Shown: positions 46,452-54,615 of the stretch, in pieces
Layout of the letters: each line of letters begins with the position of its first letter
Position numbering within the stretch: position 1 is the first letter of the stretch
The notes under the pieces: generated by a model
What the model saw: only the letters and a program-made list of their open reading frames with translations
Told to the model about the DNA's origin: nothing
Databases searched by the model: none
Assembly: GCA_947258695.1 (NCBI GenBank)
Contig: CAMYJG010000023.1
Coordinates: 1 to 64,000 of the forward strand
Length of the DNA stretch: 64,000 nt
Reading direction: 5' to 3'
DNA from: an uncultured Ectothiorhodospiraceae bacterium
Lineage (GTDB): Bacteria; Pseudomonadota; Gammaproteobacteria; UBA6429; Thiohalophilaceae
Translations under genes and position numbers: made by a program

Positions 46452-47591
46452 ATGTTAACGCAATTGATATTTTGGGTAGCTGTTTTTGGGGTGCTTTTTG
46501 CGTACATCGGGTATCCGCTCACACTTATAATGTGGTCGCGTATACTATCTATTAAACCTCTCGCTGAGACTCATACACTAACACCAACCGTTTCAGTTAT
46601 TATACCTGCCTATAACGAAGAGTCAGTTATAGGCGAAAAACTTAAAAACACACTAGAGCTCGATTATCCAGCAGATAAGCTTGAAATTATAGTGGTGTCA
46701 GATGGTTCTAGTGATAACACCATTGAGATAATTGAGACATTTCAGCAAGATAGCCGCATCAACTTTATAAAAATTAAACAAAGGAAAGGTAAAGCAAATG
46801 CGGTTAATATTGGATTGCAGCATGCAACAGGAGAGGTAATCGTATTTTCAGATTCTTCAATTATCTTGGCTGTTGATGCCTTGAGGGCAATAACTGCTAG
46901 GTTTACTGATAATAAAATAGGTTGTATCTCTGGTGAAGATCATATCTCCGGTGGTGGGGGAGAAGGACTTTATGGTCGTTATGAGCTTTTTCTCCGAAAT
47001 TTGGAATCAGTAAATGGATCGATTGTAGGGGCTAGTGGTTCTTTTTATGCGCAGCGTAAAGAGTTATGTTTTCCTTTCTTAGAAGGTTTAGCCCCAGATT
47101 TTTTGTCAGTACTTAACACAGTTGAACATGGTTATCGTGCTATATCAGAACCCGCCGCACAAGGTATTATGTCTGCTGTTAGCGATACTCAGGATGAGTT
47201 TCGTCGAAAAGTACGGACTCTACTTCGTGGTATGAGTACTCTCTGGTTTAAACGGAACTTAATGAATCCATTTCGGTATGGATCGTTTGCATTCTTTCTT
47301 ATTTCACATAAACTTTTTCGATGGCTAGTACCATTTTTCCTCATAATTTTGTTTCTGGCGAATTCTATTCTTTTACAATTTGATTTTTATATTGGAACCT
47401 TTGTTCTGCAATTACTTTTTTATGGTTTGGCTGTTTTAGCCTGGCTGGGGTTGCTCGGGCTGGATAAAAGATTATACGGAAAGATTCCTCTTTACTTTAG
47501 TGTCGTTAACGTAGCAATAATACGTGCCTGGGTTTTGTTTTTTCGTGGCGTACGTCAGGAAATATGGGATCCATCAAAGCGTGTTTCGTAA
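46452..47591 (+). CDS. Membrane glycosyltransferase family 2 (processive-type layout)
   Basis: A 379-residue enzyme with one N-terminal membrane helix (about 5-27), a GT-A catalytic domain and three to four C-terminal helices (about 285-365). The catalytic part shows TVSVIIPAYNEESVIGEKL, IIVVSDGSSDNT, VIVFSDSSIIL and ISGEDHISGGGGEGLYGRYE (near 157-176). This is the arrangement of NodC/HasA-like and related membrane transferases, though the QxxRW motif of processive enzymes is not evident; R-R-K-V-R-T-L-L-R-G takes its place. Starts after the 911-base gap and heads a dense gene run to 60.3 kb. Confidence 0.9.
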   Translation: MLTQLIFWVAVFGVLFAYIGYPLTLIMWSRILSIKPLAETHTLTPTVSVIIPAYNEESVIGEKLKNTLELDYPADKLEIIVVSDGSSDNTIEIIETFQQDSRINFIKIKQRKGKANAVNIGLQHATGEVIVFSDSSIILAVDALRAITARFTDNKIGCISGEDHISGGGGEGLYGRYELFLRNLESVNGSIVGASGSFYAQRKELCFPFLEGLAPDFLSVLNTVEHGYRAISEPAAQGIMSAVSDTQDEFRRKVRTLLRGMSTLWFKRNLMNPFRYGSFAFFLISHKLFRWLVPFFLIILFLANSILLQFDFYIGTFVLQLLFYGLAVLAWLGLLGLDKRLYGKIPLYFSVVNVAIIRAWVLFFRGVRQEIWDPSKRVS

Positions 47592-47635
47592 TGTGGATGT
47601 ATTTTTTGTATGAGAAAAAATAAATAGAAATAATT

Positions 47636-48454
47636 ATGCAAGAAAAACCATTTTTCTTTCCTGGAGAAAACTACAACCTTTTTGGGATATTACACTGTCC
47701 TGAAGGTATTGATGTGGTTGGAGGCTTTGTGTTTTGTCATCCATTTGCGGAGGAAAAACTTTGGACGCATAGAGTGTTTGTCAGTTTTGCCAGGGAGTTA
47801 GCCAAACTTGGTTTTGCGGTTCTTCGCTTTGACTATATGGGACATGGTGATAGTGAAGGTGATTTTTCGGATTCAACGGTTGAGACTCGAATGTCTGATA
47901 TTGATCATGCTATCGCAACAATAAAAACAGAAATTAATGGCTTAGACCGAGTGAATTTATTGGGATTACGTTTTGGTGCTACGTTAGCGGCATTAAAGGC
48001 AGGGCAGCGAAACGATATTAACAGGATTATATTATGGGATCCTATTATTGATGGTTCTCGGTATATGCAGGAGATATTACGTACTAATTTGACTACCCAA
48101 CTTGCTGTCTATGGCAAAGTGACTCAAAATCGTGAAGCACTTGTTGCTAAAATGAAATCTGGCGCGACGGTCAATATTGATGGGTATGAGTTGTCTTGTG
48201 ATCTTTTTGAACAAGTGTCTGCTATTAATCTTTTTGATAATTGTAAAATTCCAGAATGTAAAGTGCTCATCGTTCAGATTGGCAAGCAAGGTCAACCTGT
48301 GAATAAGAATTTACAAAAACTAGCACCATTATTTAACGATGCTAACCTTATGCAGGCTGTAGAGGAACCATTTTGGCGTGAGATTAAACGATATTATGGT
48401 TGTGCGAAAAATTTATATGCTGTGACACTCAAATGGTTGAGTGGTAATGACTGA
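47636..48454 (+). CDS. Alpha/beta-hydrolase-fold protein, exosortase-associated type, altered nucleophile
   Basis: A 272-residue alpha/beta hydrolase-like protein. HPFAEEKLWTHRVF and LRFDYMGHGDSEGDFSD match the exosortase A-associated hydrolase families recalled as TIGR03100/TIGR03101. The nucleophile elbow reads GLRFG (110-114): the expected Ser is replaced by Arg112, read directly from the codon CGT. It is therefore either non-hydrolytic or uses another residue. Related proteins in XrtA loci show a similar change, as far as I recall. The next gene, also an alpha/beta hydrolase, overlaps it by 8 bases, so the two may act as a pair. Confidence 0.88.
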   Translation: MQEKPFFFPGENYNLFGILHCPEGIDVVGGFVFCHPFAEEKLWTHRVFVSFARELAKLGFAVLRFDYMGHGDSEGDFSDSTVETRMSDIDHAIATIKTEINGLDRVNLLGLRFGATLAALKAGQRNDINRIILWDPIIDGSRYMQEILRTNLTTQLAVYGKVTQNREALVAKMKSGATVNIDGYELSCDLFEQVSAINLFDNCKIPECKVLIVQIGKQGQPVNKNLQKLAPLFNDANLMQAVEEPFWREIKRYYGCAKNLYAVTLKWLSGND

Positions 48455-49400
48455 TATAACGCCTATAGTATTTGAGAACAAGGAAGGCCTAAAGCTATTT
48501 GGGATGTTGCATCATGCTGCAAAAGATAATAAAAAAGATATAGGCATTGTTATATTGTCGCCAGGAGTGAAGACTCGTGTAGCACCATACCGGCTTTACA
48601 ATAAGATGACTGAGCATTTTGTCAATATGGGTTATACGGTGTTTCGATTTGATTTTTATGGCTTAGGTGATGCCGAAGGTGATATAGAAGAAGAGTATCT
48701 CGCGGAATTTTATGGAACAGTGCAGATAGGGAGATATATTAATGATACTGTCTCAGCTCTAGATTGGATGGAAAAAGAATGCAATCTATCAAAAATTATC
48801 TTGGCTGGATTGTGTGGGGGAGCAATAACCGGTTTATTGGCAGGTACTGATGACGATCGTGTTATTGGTTTATTTGGACTGGGTATTCCTGTTATTTTAG
48901 ACAGCACAAATATAGATAACACCAAATATATTACAAAAGGTCAACTGAAGGTTTTGGGTGCTGGCTATGTCAGGAAACTCTTGAACCCTAAAGCAATATT
49001 TAGATTACTGACCTTTAGAAGCGATTTTAAGCTGATTGGCAAAGTGTTGGCTCAATTTATTGCTAAGTTCACACGTTCAGCTAAACCCGATAAAAATTCA
49101 AAATCAAATATAAATGCGAATGAAACGGAAGAAAATAATTATAATAAGTTGTTTGCGCCTGCTTTTTTTAAAATGATAAGCGCTGACAAAAAAATGCTTT
49201 TTATCTTTAGTGGTGCGGATAGGCTCGCATGGGAATTTGAGGAGAAATTTGTAGATCGCCATGCAGATGAGATTAAGCAGTATAATAATAATTTCGAAAC
49301 ACACACCGTGGAAAATGCTAACCACATTTTAACTGATAAGGAATGGCGACAGGAAATGTTTAGGTTTGCAGATGTTTGGCTTGATAAGAATTTCAACTAA
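48447..49400 (+). CDS. Alpha/beta-hydrolase-fold protein with Cys at the nucleophile position
   Basis: About 317 residues. ILSPGVKTRVAPYRLY and FRFDFYGLGDAEGD resemble the exosortase-associated hydrolases. The nucleophile elbow is GLCGG, with Cys in place of Ser, and a C-terminal His lies in ENANHIL. A cysteine nucleophile fits acyl transfer or dienelactone-hydrolase-like chemistry. A lysine/asparagine-rich linker (about 205-225) is an insertion. ATG at 48447 is preferred over GTG at 48441 because GAGTGG lies just upstream and the reading frame begins MTDITP. It overlaps the preceding hydrolase gene by 8 bases. Confidence 0.87.
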   Translation: MTDITPIVFENKEGLKLFGMLHHAAKDNKKDIGIVILSPGVKTRVAPYRLYNKMTEHFVNMGYTVFRFDFYGLGDAEGDIEEEYLAEFYGTVQIGRYINDTVSALDWMEKECNLSKIILAGLCGGAITGLLAGTDDDRVIGLFGLGIPVILDSTNIDNTKYITKGQLKVLGAGYVRKLLNPKAIFRLLTFRSDFKLIGKVLAQFIAKFTRSAKPDKNSKSNINANETEENNYNKLFAPAFFKMISADKKMLFIFSGADRLAWEFEEKFVDRHADEIKQYNNNFETHTVENANHILTDKEWRQEMFRFADVWLDKNFN

Positions 49401-49438
49401 TAATTATTGCCAAATTGATTGCTTAACAGGAATTCAAG

Positions 49439-50587
49439 ATGACTAATGGTACAACCGATTCTGGCAAGCTCACAATACTTGACTTGCGTGATTCTCCCTG
49501 GGTAGATGGACCAGGAAGAACGATCCTAGATTGCGCCACATCTTTAATAGGTACTCCTTATAACATAATAATAGGTACATTTAGTGGTGGGCCTCAGAAG
49601 ACAAACGCATATGCCGAAGAAGCAGAAAAGCGGAAATTGAAGATAGTAACGATCCAAGAAAGTAGTGCATTTGATCGAAAAGTATTTCATCAGATTCTCA
49701 GAATAATAGATGAGATGGACATTGATATTGTTCATACACATGATTTCCGTTCAAATGTTTTAGGTCTTATTTGTGCGAAACTGCGTAATAAACCAGTCGT
49801 CGTCACGGCCCATGGATGGATTGCAAACGACCTCAAAGGGAAAATATATACGATTATTGATAAGGTGCTATTACGATTTTTTGATCACGTAATTACAGTT
49901 TCAATACGAACTAAAAAGTTGGTCAGCAAGGTATTGCTTCCAGACCGTAAAATAACAGTAATACCGAATGCACTTAGGGTGGAAAATTACACTCCGGACT
50001 CTAATAGCAGACAATATCGTAAAGAGCTTGGCGTAGACGAAGATACGATTTTGATTGGTAATATTGGACGTTTGAGTTCGGAGAAGGGACAGTTAGAATT
50101 TCTACAAGCTGGGAAAAAAATTCTACAGGACTGTAATAAAATTAAGTTAATACTTGTCGGTATTGGCCCGGATCAGGAAAAATTAGAATCATATGTTAAA
50201 AAAAACGGTATGACTGAGTCAGTATATTTTGCTGGATTTAGATATGATATGATTAACCTATACAACAGTCTCGATCTCGTTGTGCAGAGTTCGTATACAG
50301 AAGGGATGCCAAATGTGGTATTGGAGTCTTTGCTAATGGAAGTACCTGTTATTGCAACCGATGTGGGAGGTACCAGCGAAATAATAAAAAGCAGTAAATA
50401 TGGTGTATTAATAAAACCAGGGTTACCTTGCGAACTTGCGATACAAATTGAGAAATTCATCGGTAACCCGATTGAATATAAAAGAATGGCTAAAAATGGG
50501 AGAAAACTGATTATTGAAAAATTTAACCATGATAGGCGAGTTGAGAAATTAGCTCATTTATACAAAACAATAGTCGTGACAAAGTAA
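49439..50587 (+). CDS. Family 4 glycosyltransferase
   Basis: A 382-residue GT-B enzyme. The N-terminal half has DGPGRTILDCATSL and VHTHDFRSNVLG. The donor domain shows IGNIGRLSSEKGQLEFL, VGIGPDQEKLE and the E-x7-E region YTEGMPNVVLESLLMEVPVIATDVGG. Cytosolic, acting on a lipid-linked acceptor at the membrane. Lies 38 bases after the second alpha/beta hydrolase and 9 before the O-antigen ligase-like gene. Donor sugar not determinable. Confidence 0.92.
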   Translation: MTNGTTDSGKLTILDLRDSPWVDGPGRTILDCATSLIGTPYNIIIGTFSGGPQKTNAYAEEAEKRKLKIVTIQESSAFDRKVFHQILRIIDEMDIDIVHTHDFRSNVLGLICAKLRNKPVVVTAHGWIANDLKGKIYTIIDKVLLRFFDHVITVSIRTKKLVSKVLLPDRKITVIPNALRVENYTPDSNSRQYRKELGVDEDTILIGNIGRLSSEKGQLEFLQAGKKILQDCNKIKLILVGIGPDQEKLESYVKKNGMTESVYFAGFRYDMINLYNSLDLVVQSSYTEGMPNVVLESLLMEVPVIATDVGGTSEIIKSSKYGVLIKPGLPCELAIQIEKFIGNPIEYKRMAKNGRKLIIEKFNHDRRVEKLAHLYKTIVVTK

Positions 50588-50596
50588 GGCACCGCT

Positions 50597-51823
50597 GTGG
50601 CTTATAAGGCTTTAATCTTGGTGTTCATATTAGAATATACCCGGCCAGGTACTATTTTTCCATTTATTGATGTGATAAAACTCGGCACGGTTCTTCCTAT
50701 ACTGGTTTTTTTAAGTACTTTTTTCATCAAAAGTCGAATCGATCACCAGGATATTTGGGGGAATGGCAATACAAAATTGATAGTTTTCTTCATGTTCCTG
50801 ATAGTGTTTTCTATGTTAGTTATGGGAGGGCCATATGGGGATGATCGATTTAGGCAGGTGCTGGGTTATTTTTTTCTTTTTTATTCGATTGCAAGAATTT
50901 GTGACACTAAAAAAAAGCTGGAAGGTATTTTTATAACGCTTGGGTTTATACATGTAGCCTTAATATATTTAAATCCAGAGTTAGTGTTGGAGCCGGAGAC
51001 GCGGTCAGTTCTCACTGGTGTGACGTTCCTTGGCGATGGTAATGACTTTTCACTTTCGTTATGTATTCTGTTTCCATTGATGACTTATATTTATTTTGAA
51101 ACGAAACAAAAATACCTGCGTTTGCTGTTTTTGCTTATGAACGTATTGTTTATATTTGCGATTATTGGCACGCAGTCACGTGGTGCCAGTCTTGCGATAG
51201 GAAGTATTCTGTTGTTCTTGTGGTTAAAAAGTAAGAAAAAAATACTAGGGTTATTTGCAGTTTCAGTGCTGATTGTAGCCGGTCTTATGTTTGCTTCTCC
51301 GCAGTATTTTACCCGTATGGGGACGCTCTCGAATTATGAAGCAGAAGGGTCAGCACAAGGACGCATCAATGCTTGGGGAGCTGGCCTCGATATGGCGCGG
51401 AGTTATCCTCTTACGGGAGTAGGCCCTGGAAATTATCCGTACCATTTTAAAGGACAGACTGCGCATTCGGTATATTTTCTGGCCCTTGGGGAGCTTGGGA
51501 TTCCAGGGGCAATCTTTATACTTGCATACGTGATTACAAATTTTCGACGCAATAGAAACCAGCTGAAACAAATATCTCCGAAAATGGAGCTTGAACATTC
51601 GTATCAGAAATTGTTTATTTACATGACCGCAAGTTTCCTGGGATTTGTTGTCGCGGGTACTTTTCTGTCGGCGCTTTATTACCCACATCTATACGTTGTA
51701 GGGGGGTTGTTGCTTGTGGCACATCGGCTTTATGCACTAGATAAAGAGTCGGGGGCTTTCGATGACTTAATGGTTGTAAATGATAGTAATGATTCGAAAA
51801 GCAGCAGGAAGAGAAGCACTTGA
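50597..51823 (+). CDS. O-antigen ligase/polymerase family membrane protein (Wzy/WaaL-like)
   Basis: A 408-residue protein with about ten hydrophobic helices. The central Wzy_C region contains GTQSRGASLAIGSILLFLW (near 193-212) and the periplasmic loop GAGLDMARSYPLTGVGPGNYPYHF (split over about 255-280), which is characteristic of the family. It is the only such protein in the window and is thus the best candidate for the repeat-unit polymerase of the pathway, or for a ligase joining polymer to protein or lipid. Starts with GTG 9 bases after the glycosyltransferase. Sequence cannot separate the polymerase and ligase roles. Confidence 0.9.
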   Translation: MAYKALILVFILEYTRPGTIFPFIDVIKLGTVLPILVFLSTFFIKSRIDHQDIWGNGNTKLIVFFMFLIVFSMLVMGGPYGDDRFRQVLGYFFLFYSIARICDTKKKLEGIFITLGFIHVALIYLNPELVLEPETRSVLTGVTFLGDGNDFSLSLCILFPLMTYIYFETKQKYLRLLFLLMNVLFIFAIIGTQSRGASLAIGSILLFLWLKSKKKILGLFAVSVLIVAGLMFASPQYFTRMGTLSNYEAEGSAQGRINAWGAGLDMARSYPLTGVGPGNYPYHFKGQTAHSVYFLALGELGIPGAIFILAYVITNFRRNRNQLKQISPKMELEHSYQKLFIYMTASFLGFVVAGTFLSALYYPHLYVVGGLLLVAHRLYALDKESGAFDDLMVVNDSNDSKSSRKRST

Positions 51824-51863
51824 AACTAAAGATGGCAAATTAGAAATATTTTAGACTATATAA

Positions 51864-53117
51864 ATGAAAATATTATTTTTATCACAAATAGTACCGTATC
51901 CACCTCATGGAGGTGTGCTTCAGCGAGGGTATAACATTGTACGTGAGATTGCCAAATATAATGATGTATACCTGTTGGCATTTGTCCATCCTGATATACT
52001 GAATTCTGAAGAGTTGGTGAATGAAAGTCGTAACGTTTTGACAAAGCACTGTAAGGTTGTTGAATATTTTTCCTTATGGCCGAAACAGTCCCTTTACCAT
52101 AAATACCTTGCGATCATTTCTGGCTTATTTTCATCGCTACCATTCAGTGTAGTTGCTCACAAGTCAGAACATCTGAAAAATAAAATATTAAATATCATGG
52201 CGACTGAAAACATTGATTTGGTTCACTTTGATACGATTGCGTTGGCACAATATCGAGATTGTATAGGTGCAACCATATCAACACTAACTCACCACAATGT
52301 TGAGTCCGAATTAATGCATCGAAGAGCTTTAGTTGAAAAAAATACTTTGGCGCGACATTATTTGAATCGAGAAGTTAAAAAATTACAGAAATATGAAGCT
52401 TCAGAAAGTAAAAAATTTAATATAAATCTTATGATGTCGTCTGTGGATGAATCAAAACTCAAGGAATTGTCACCCGGAGTAAATACTGCAATTATACCGA
52501 ACGGAGTCGATGTCGATTATTACAAACCTATCCGTGGGCAGGAAGGGAATGCAATAATATATACAGGCGGAATGAACATGTTTGCAAATTGCGATGCCGT
52601 CTTGTATCTGGTTAAAGAGGTTTGGCCTATCTTAAAAAAAGCTGTTCCTGATATTGTGTTTTATATTGTTGGCCAGGATCCACCTTTAGAGATAATTAAT
52701 CTGGCGAAATCAGATTCTGGTTTAAAAGTGCTTGGTTTTGTCGATGATGTTAGACCTTTTGTAGCGAAAGCAGGTGTTTATGTTGTGCCGTTGCGAGTAG
52801 GCGGTGGAACTCGTTTAAAAGTTTTGGACGCACTATCACAAGGGAAAGCCATAGTTTCTACATCAATTGGCTGCGAAGGGATTCAAATCAAATCGGGTAA
52901 AAATATCGTAATAGAAGATGAGCCTGACAAATTTGCAAATGAGATAATAGCATTACTTTGCGATAATAATAAGCGCAGCGCCCTTGGAGAAAACGCAAGA
53001 GCACTTGCCAAGAGTAATTATGCGTGGTCTTCAATAGGTGAGAAGCTACAAGACACGTATCTCAATTTATTAGCGACTGTTGGCAAAAAAGATACTAAGC
53101 CAAAGCAGATTGATTAG
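51864..53117 (+). CDS. Family 4 glycosyltransferase, XrtA-associated Stp1-like
   Basis: A 417-residue GT-B protein. The opening LFLSQIVPYPPHGGVLQRGYNIVREIA resembles the exosortase-associated sugar transferase group recalled as TIGR03087. The donor domain shows IIPNGVDVDYYKP, IYTGGMNMFANCDAVLYLV, VLGFVDDVRPF and VPLRVGGGTRLKVLDALSQGKAIV. No membrane helix. Spaced 40 bases from the polymerase-like gene and 16 from the CapK-like gene. Family assignment secure, subgroup less so, donor unknown. Confidence 0.9.
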   Translation: MKILFLSQIVPYPPHGGVLQRGYNIVREIAKYNDVYLLAFVHPDILNSEELVNESRNVLTKHCKVVEYFSLWPKQSLYHKYLAIISGLFSSLPFSVVAHKSEHLKNKILNIMATENIDLVHFDTIALAQYRDCIGATISTLTHHNVESELMHRRALVEKNTLARHYLNREVKKLQKYEASESKKFNINLMMSSVDESKLKELSPGVNTAIIPNGVDVDYYKPIRGQEGNAIIYTGGMNMFANCDAVLYLVKEVWPILKKAVPDIVFYIVGQDPPLEIINLAKSDSGLKVLGFVDDVRPFVAKAGVYVVPLRVGGGTRLKVLDALSQGKAIVSTSIGCEGIQIKSGKNIVIEDEPDKFANEIIALLCDNNKRSALGENARALAKSNYAWSSIGEKLQDTYLNLLATVGKKDTKPKQID

Positions 53118-53133
53118 GGATAGGGCGTAAAAT

Positions 53134-54552
53134 ATGAATGCAAATCTGAAGTCGTTGTATGACAAATTACCAGCCTTCGTTCAAAATTCAGTCCTGACGG
53201 GTTATAGTTTTCTTCTGGACTTGGAAAGATATAGTGGTAAATATACTCAATATAAAAAATTATTAACTGAGTCGCAATGGTATAGCGATGTTGAGCTTGA
53301 GACATATCAGAATGAGCAACTTACTCAACTAGTCCGGCATGCATATAATACTGTCCCATATTACAACAGAATATTTAAAGAGAGAAACCTTAAACCGGAT
53401 GACATTAAAAAAAGCTCTGATCTTTTAAAGCTACCGGTGCTTAGGCGGAAGGATATTCAAGAGAAATTTCACGAGCTACAATCTGATAAAATAGATAAAC
53501 GAAAACTTAAATTAGGTCACACTAGTGGAACGACTGGGACACCTCTGGAAGTCGGGTATGATAGTAACGTAATCTATTTCACATATGCGTTGATGGATCG
53601 ACAATACCAATGGGCGGATGTCAATTTAGCAAAATTTGGCGATCGAGTTGCTGTTCTACGTGGAAATGTGATAGTGCCAATTGAACAGAAAAATCCACCT
53701 TTCTGGCGTTATAATTATTTGCATAATCAGCTTCTTATGTCTGCTTTTCATATGTCGCAGAAAAACTTGCAACACTATCTGGACAAGCTTTGGCTATTTA
53801 GGCCGGCAGTTATTGATGGTTACCCTTCAACTTTGTATGTTTTTGCCAGGTTCTTATTAAACAATAATTTAACATTTCCTATGAAGGCTATAATTAGCTC
53901 GTCAGAAACATTATATGATTTTCAACGTGAGGCTATCGAGAAAGCATTTGTCACTGATGTTTTTGATTATTATGCTGCTGCAGAGCGTGTTATTTTTGCG
54001 ACTGAATGTAATCATCATAAGGGGCATCATATTAGTTCAGAATATGGTATTCTTGAAGTGCTTGACCAAAAAGAACGGCCAGTTTCTGCGGGTCAAGCAG
54101 GCTTAATGGTAGGTACTAGCTTACATAATTATGGTATGCCGTTATTACGATATGAAACCAGTGATATAAGCGCATTTAAAACTGAAAAATGCAGTTGTGG
54201 TAGAGGTTTGCCGCTAATGGATGATGTGGCAACCAAGTCTGAAGATATAATTGCGCTCAAGGATGGGCGAATGATTTCCCCGTCTGTTTTAACTCACCCA
54301 TTCAAACCTATGCATGGAATAGAGGCTTCGCAAATAATTCAAGAGGATTATGAGCATGTACGTATTAAAATTGTAAAAAATAATGGTTATAAAGATTCTG
54401 ATTCAGCCCATTTAATTAAAGAGTTTAAGAATCGATTAGGTGAAGATGTAAGGGTTGATATTGTGATTGTGGATGAGTTGTCAAGAACAAAATCTGGGAA
54501 ATTTAAATGGGTGATATCAAAAGTAGATAAAGGCATCAAAGTCCCATCTTAA
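53134..54552 (+). CDS. Phenylacetate-CoA-ligase-like adenylating enzyme (CapK/PaaK family)
   Basis: A 472-residue ANL-superfamily protein of the PaaK/CapK branch. The P-loop motif is HTSGTTGTPLEVG (129-141). Further motifs are YPSTLYVFARF, the AAERV segment and MPLLRYETSDIS, and the C-terminal lysine lies in SRTKSGKFKW. A zinc-type cluster SCGRG follows the catalytic core, as in other CapK proteins. It may activate an acid for attachment to the polymer, or work with the asparagine-synthase-type gene 63 bases downstream, mirroring the ligase/amidotransferase pairing at 19.6-24.4 kb but without a carrier protein. Substrate unknown. Confidence 0.91.
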   Translation: MNANLKSLYDKLPAFVQNSVLTGYSFLLDLERYSGKYTQYKKLLTESQWYSDVELETYQNEQLTQLVRHAYNTVPYYNRIFKERNLKPDDIKKSSDLLKLPVLRRKDIQEKFHELQSDKIDKRKLKLGHTSGTTGTPLEVGYDSNVIYFTYALMDRQYQWADVNLAKFGDRVAVLRGNVIVPIEQKNPPFWRYNYLHNQLLMSAFHMSQKNLQHYLDKLWLFRPAVIDGYPSTLYVFARFLLNNNLTFPMKAIISSSETLYDFQREAIEKAFVTDVFDYYAAAERVIFATECNHHKGHHISSEYGILEVLDQKERPVSAGQAGLMVGTSLHNYGMPLLRYETSDISAFKTEKCSCGRGLPLMDDVATKSEDIIALKDGRMISPSVLTHPFKPMHGIEASQIIQEDYEHVRIKIVKNNGYKDSDSAHLIKEFKNRLGEDVRVDIVIVDELSRTKSGKFKWVISKVDKGIKVPS

Positions 54553-54615
54553 TTATGGTGACTATTTATATGTTTAGTTGTTTTCGTTAACTTTGCTTGA
54601 ATAAAGAAAAAGAAT

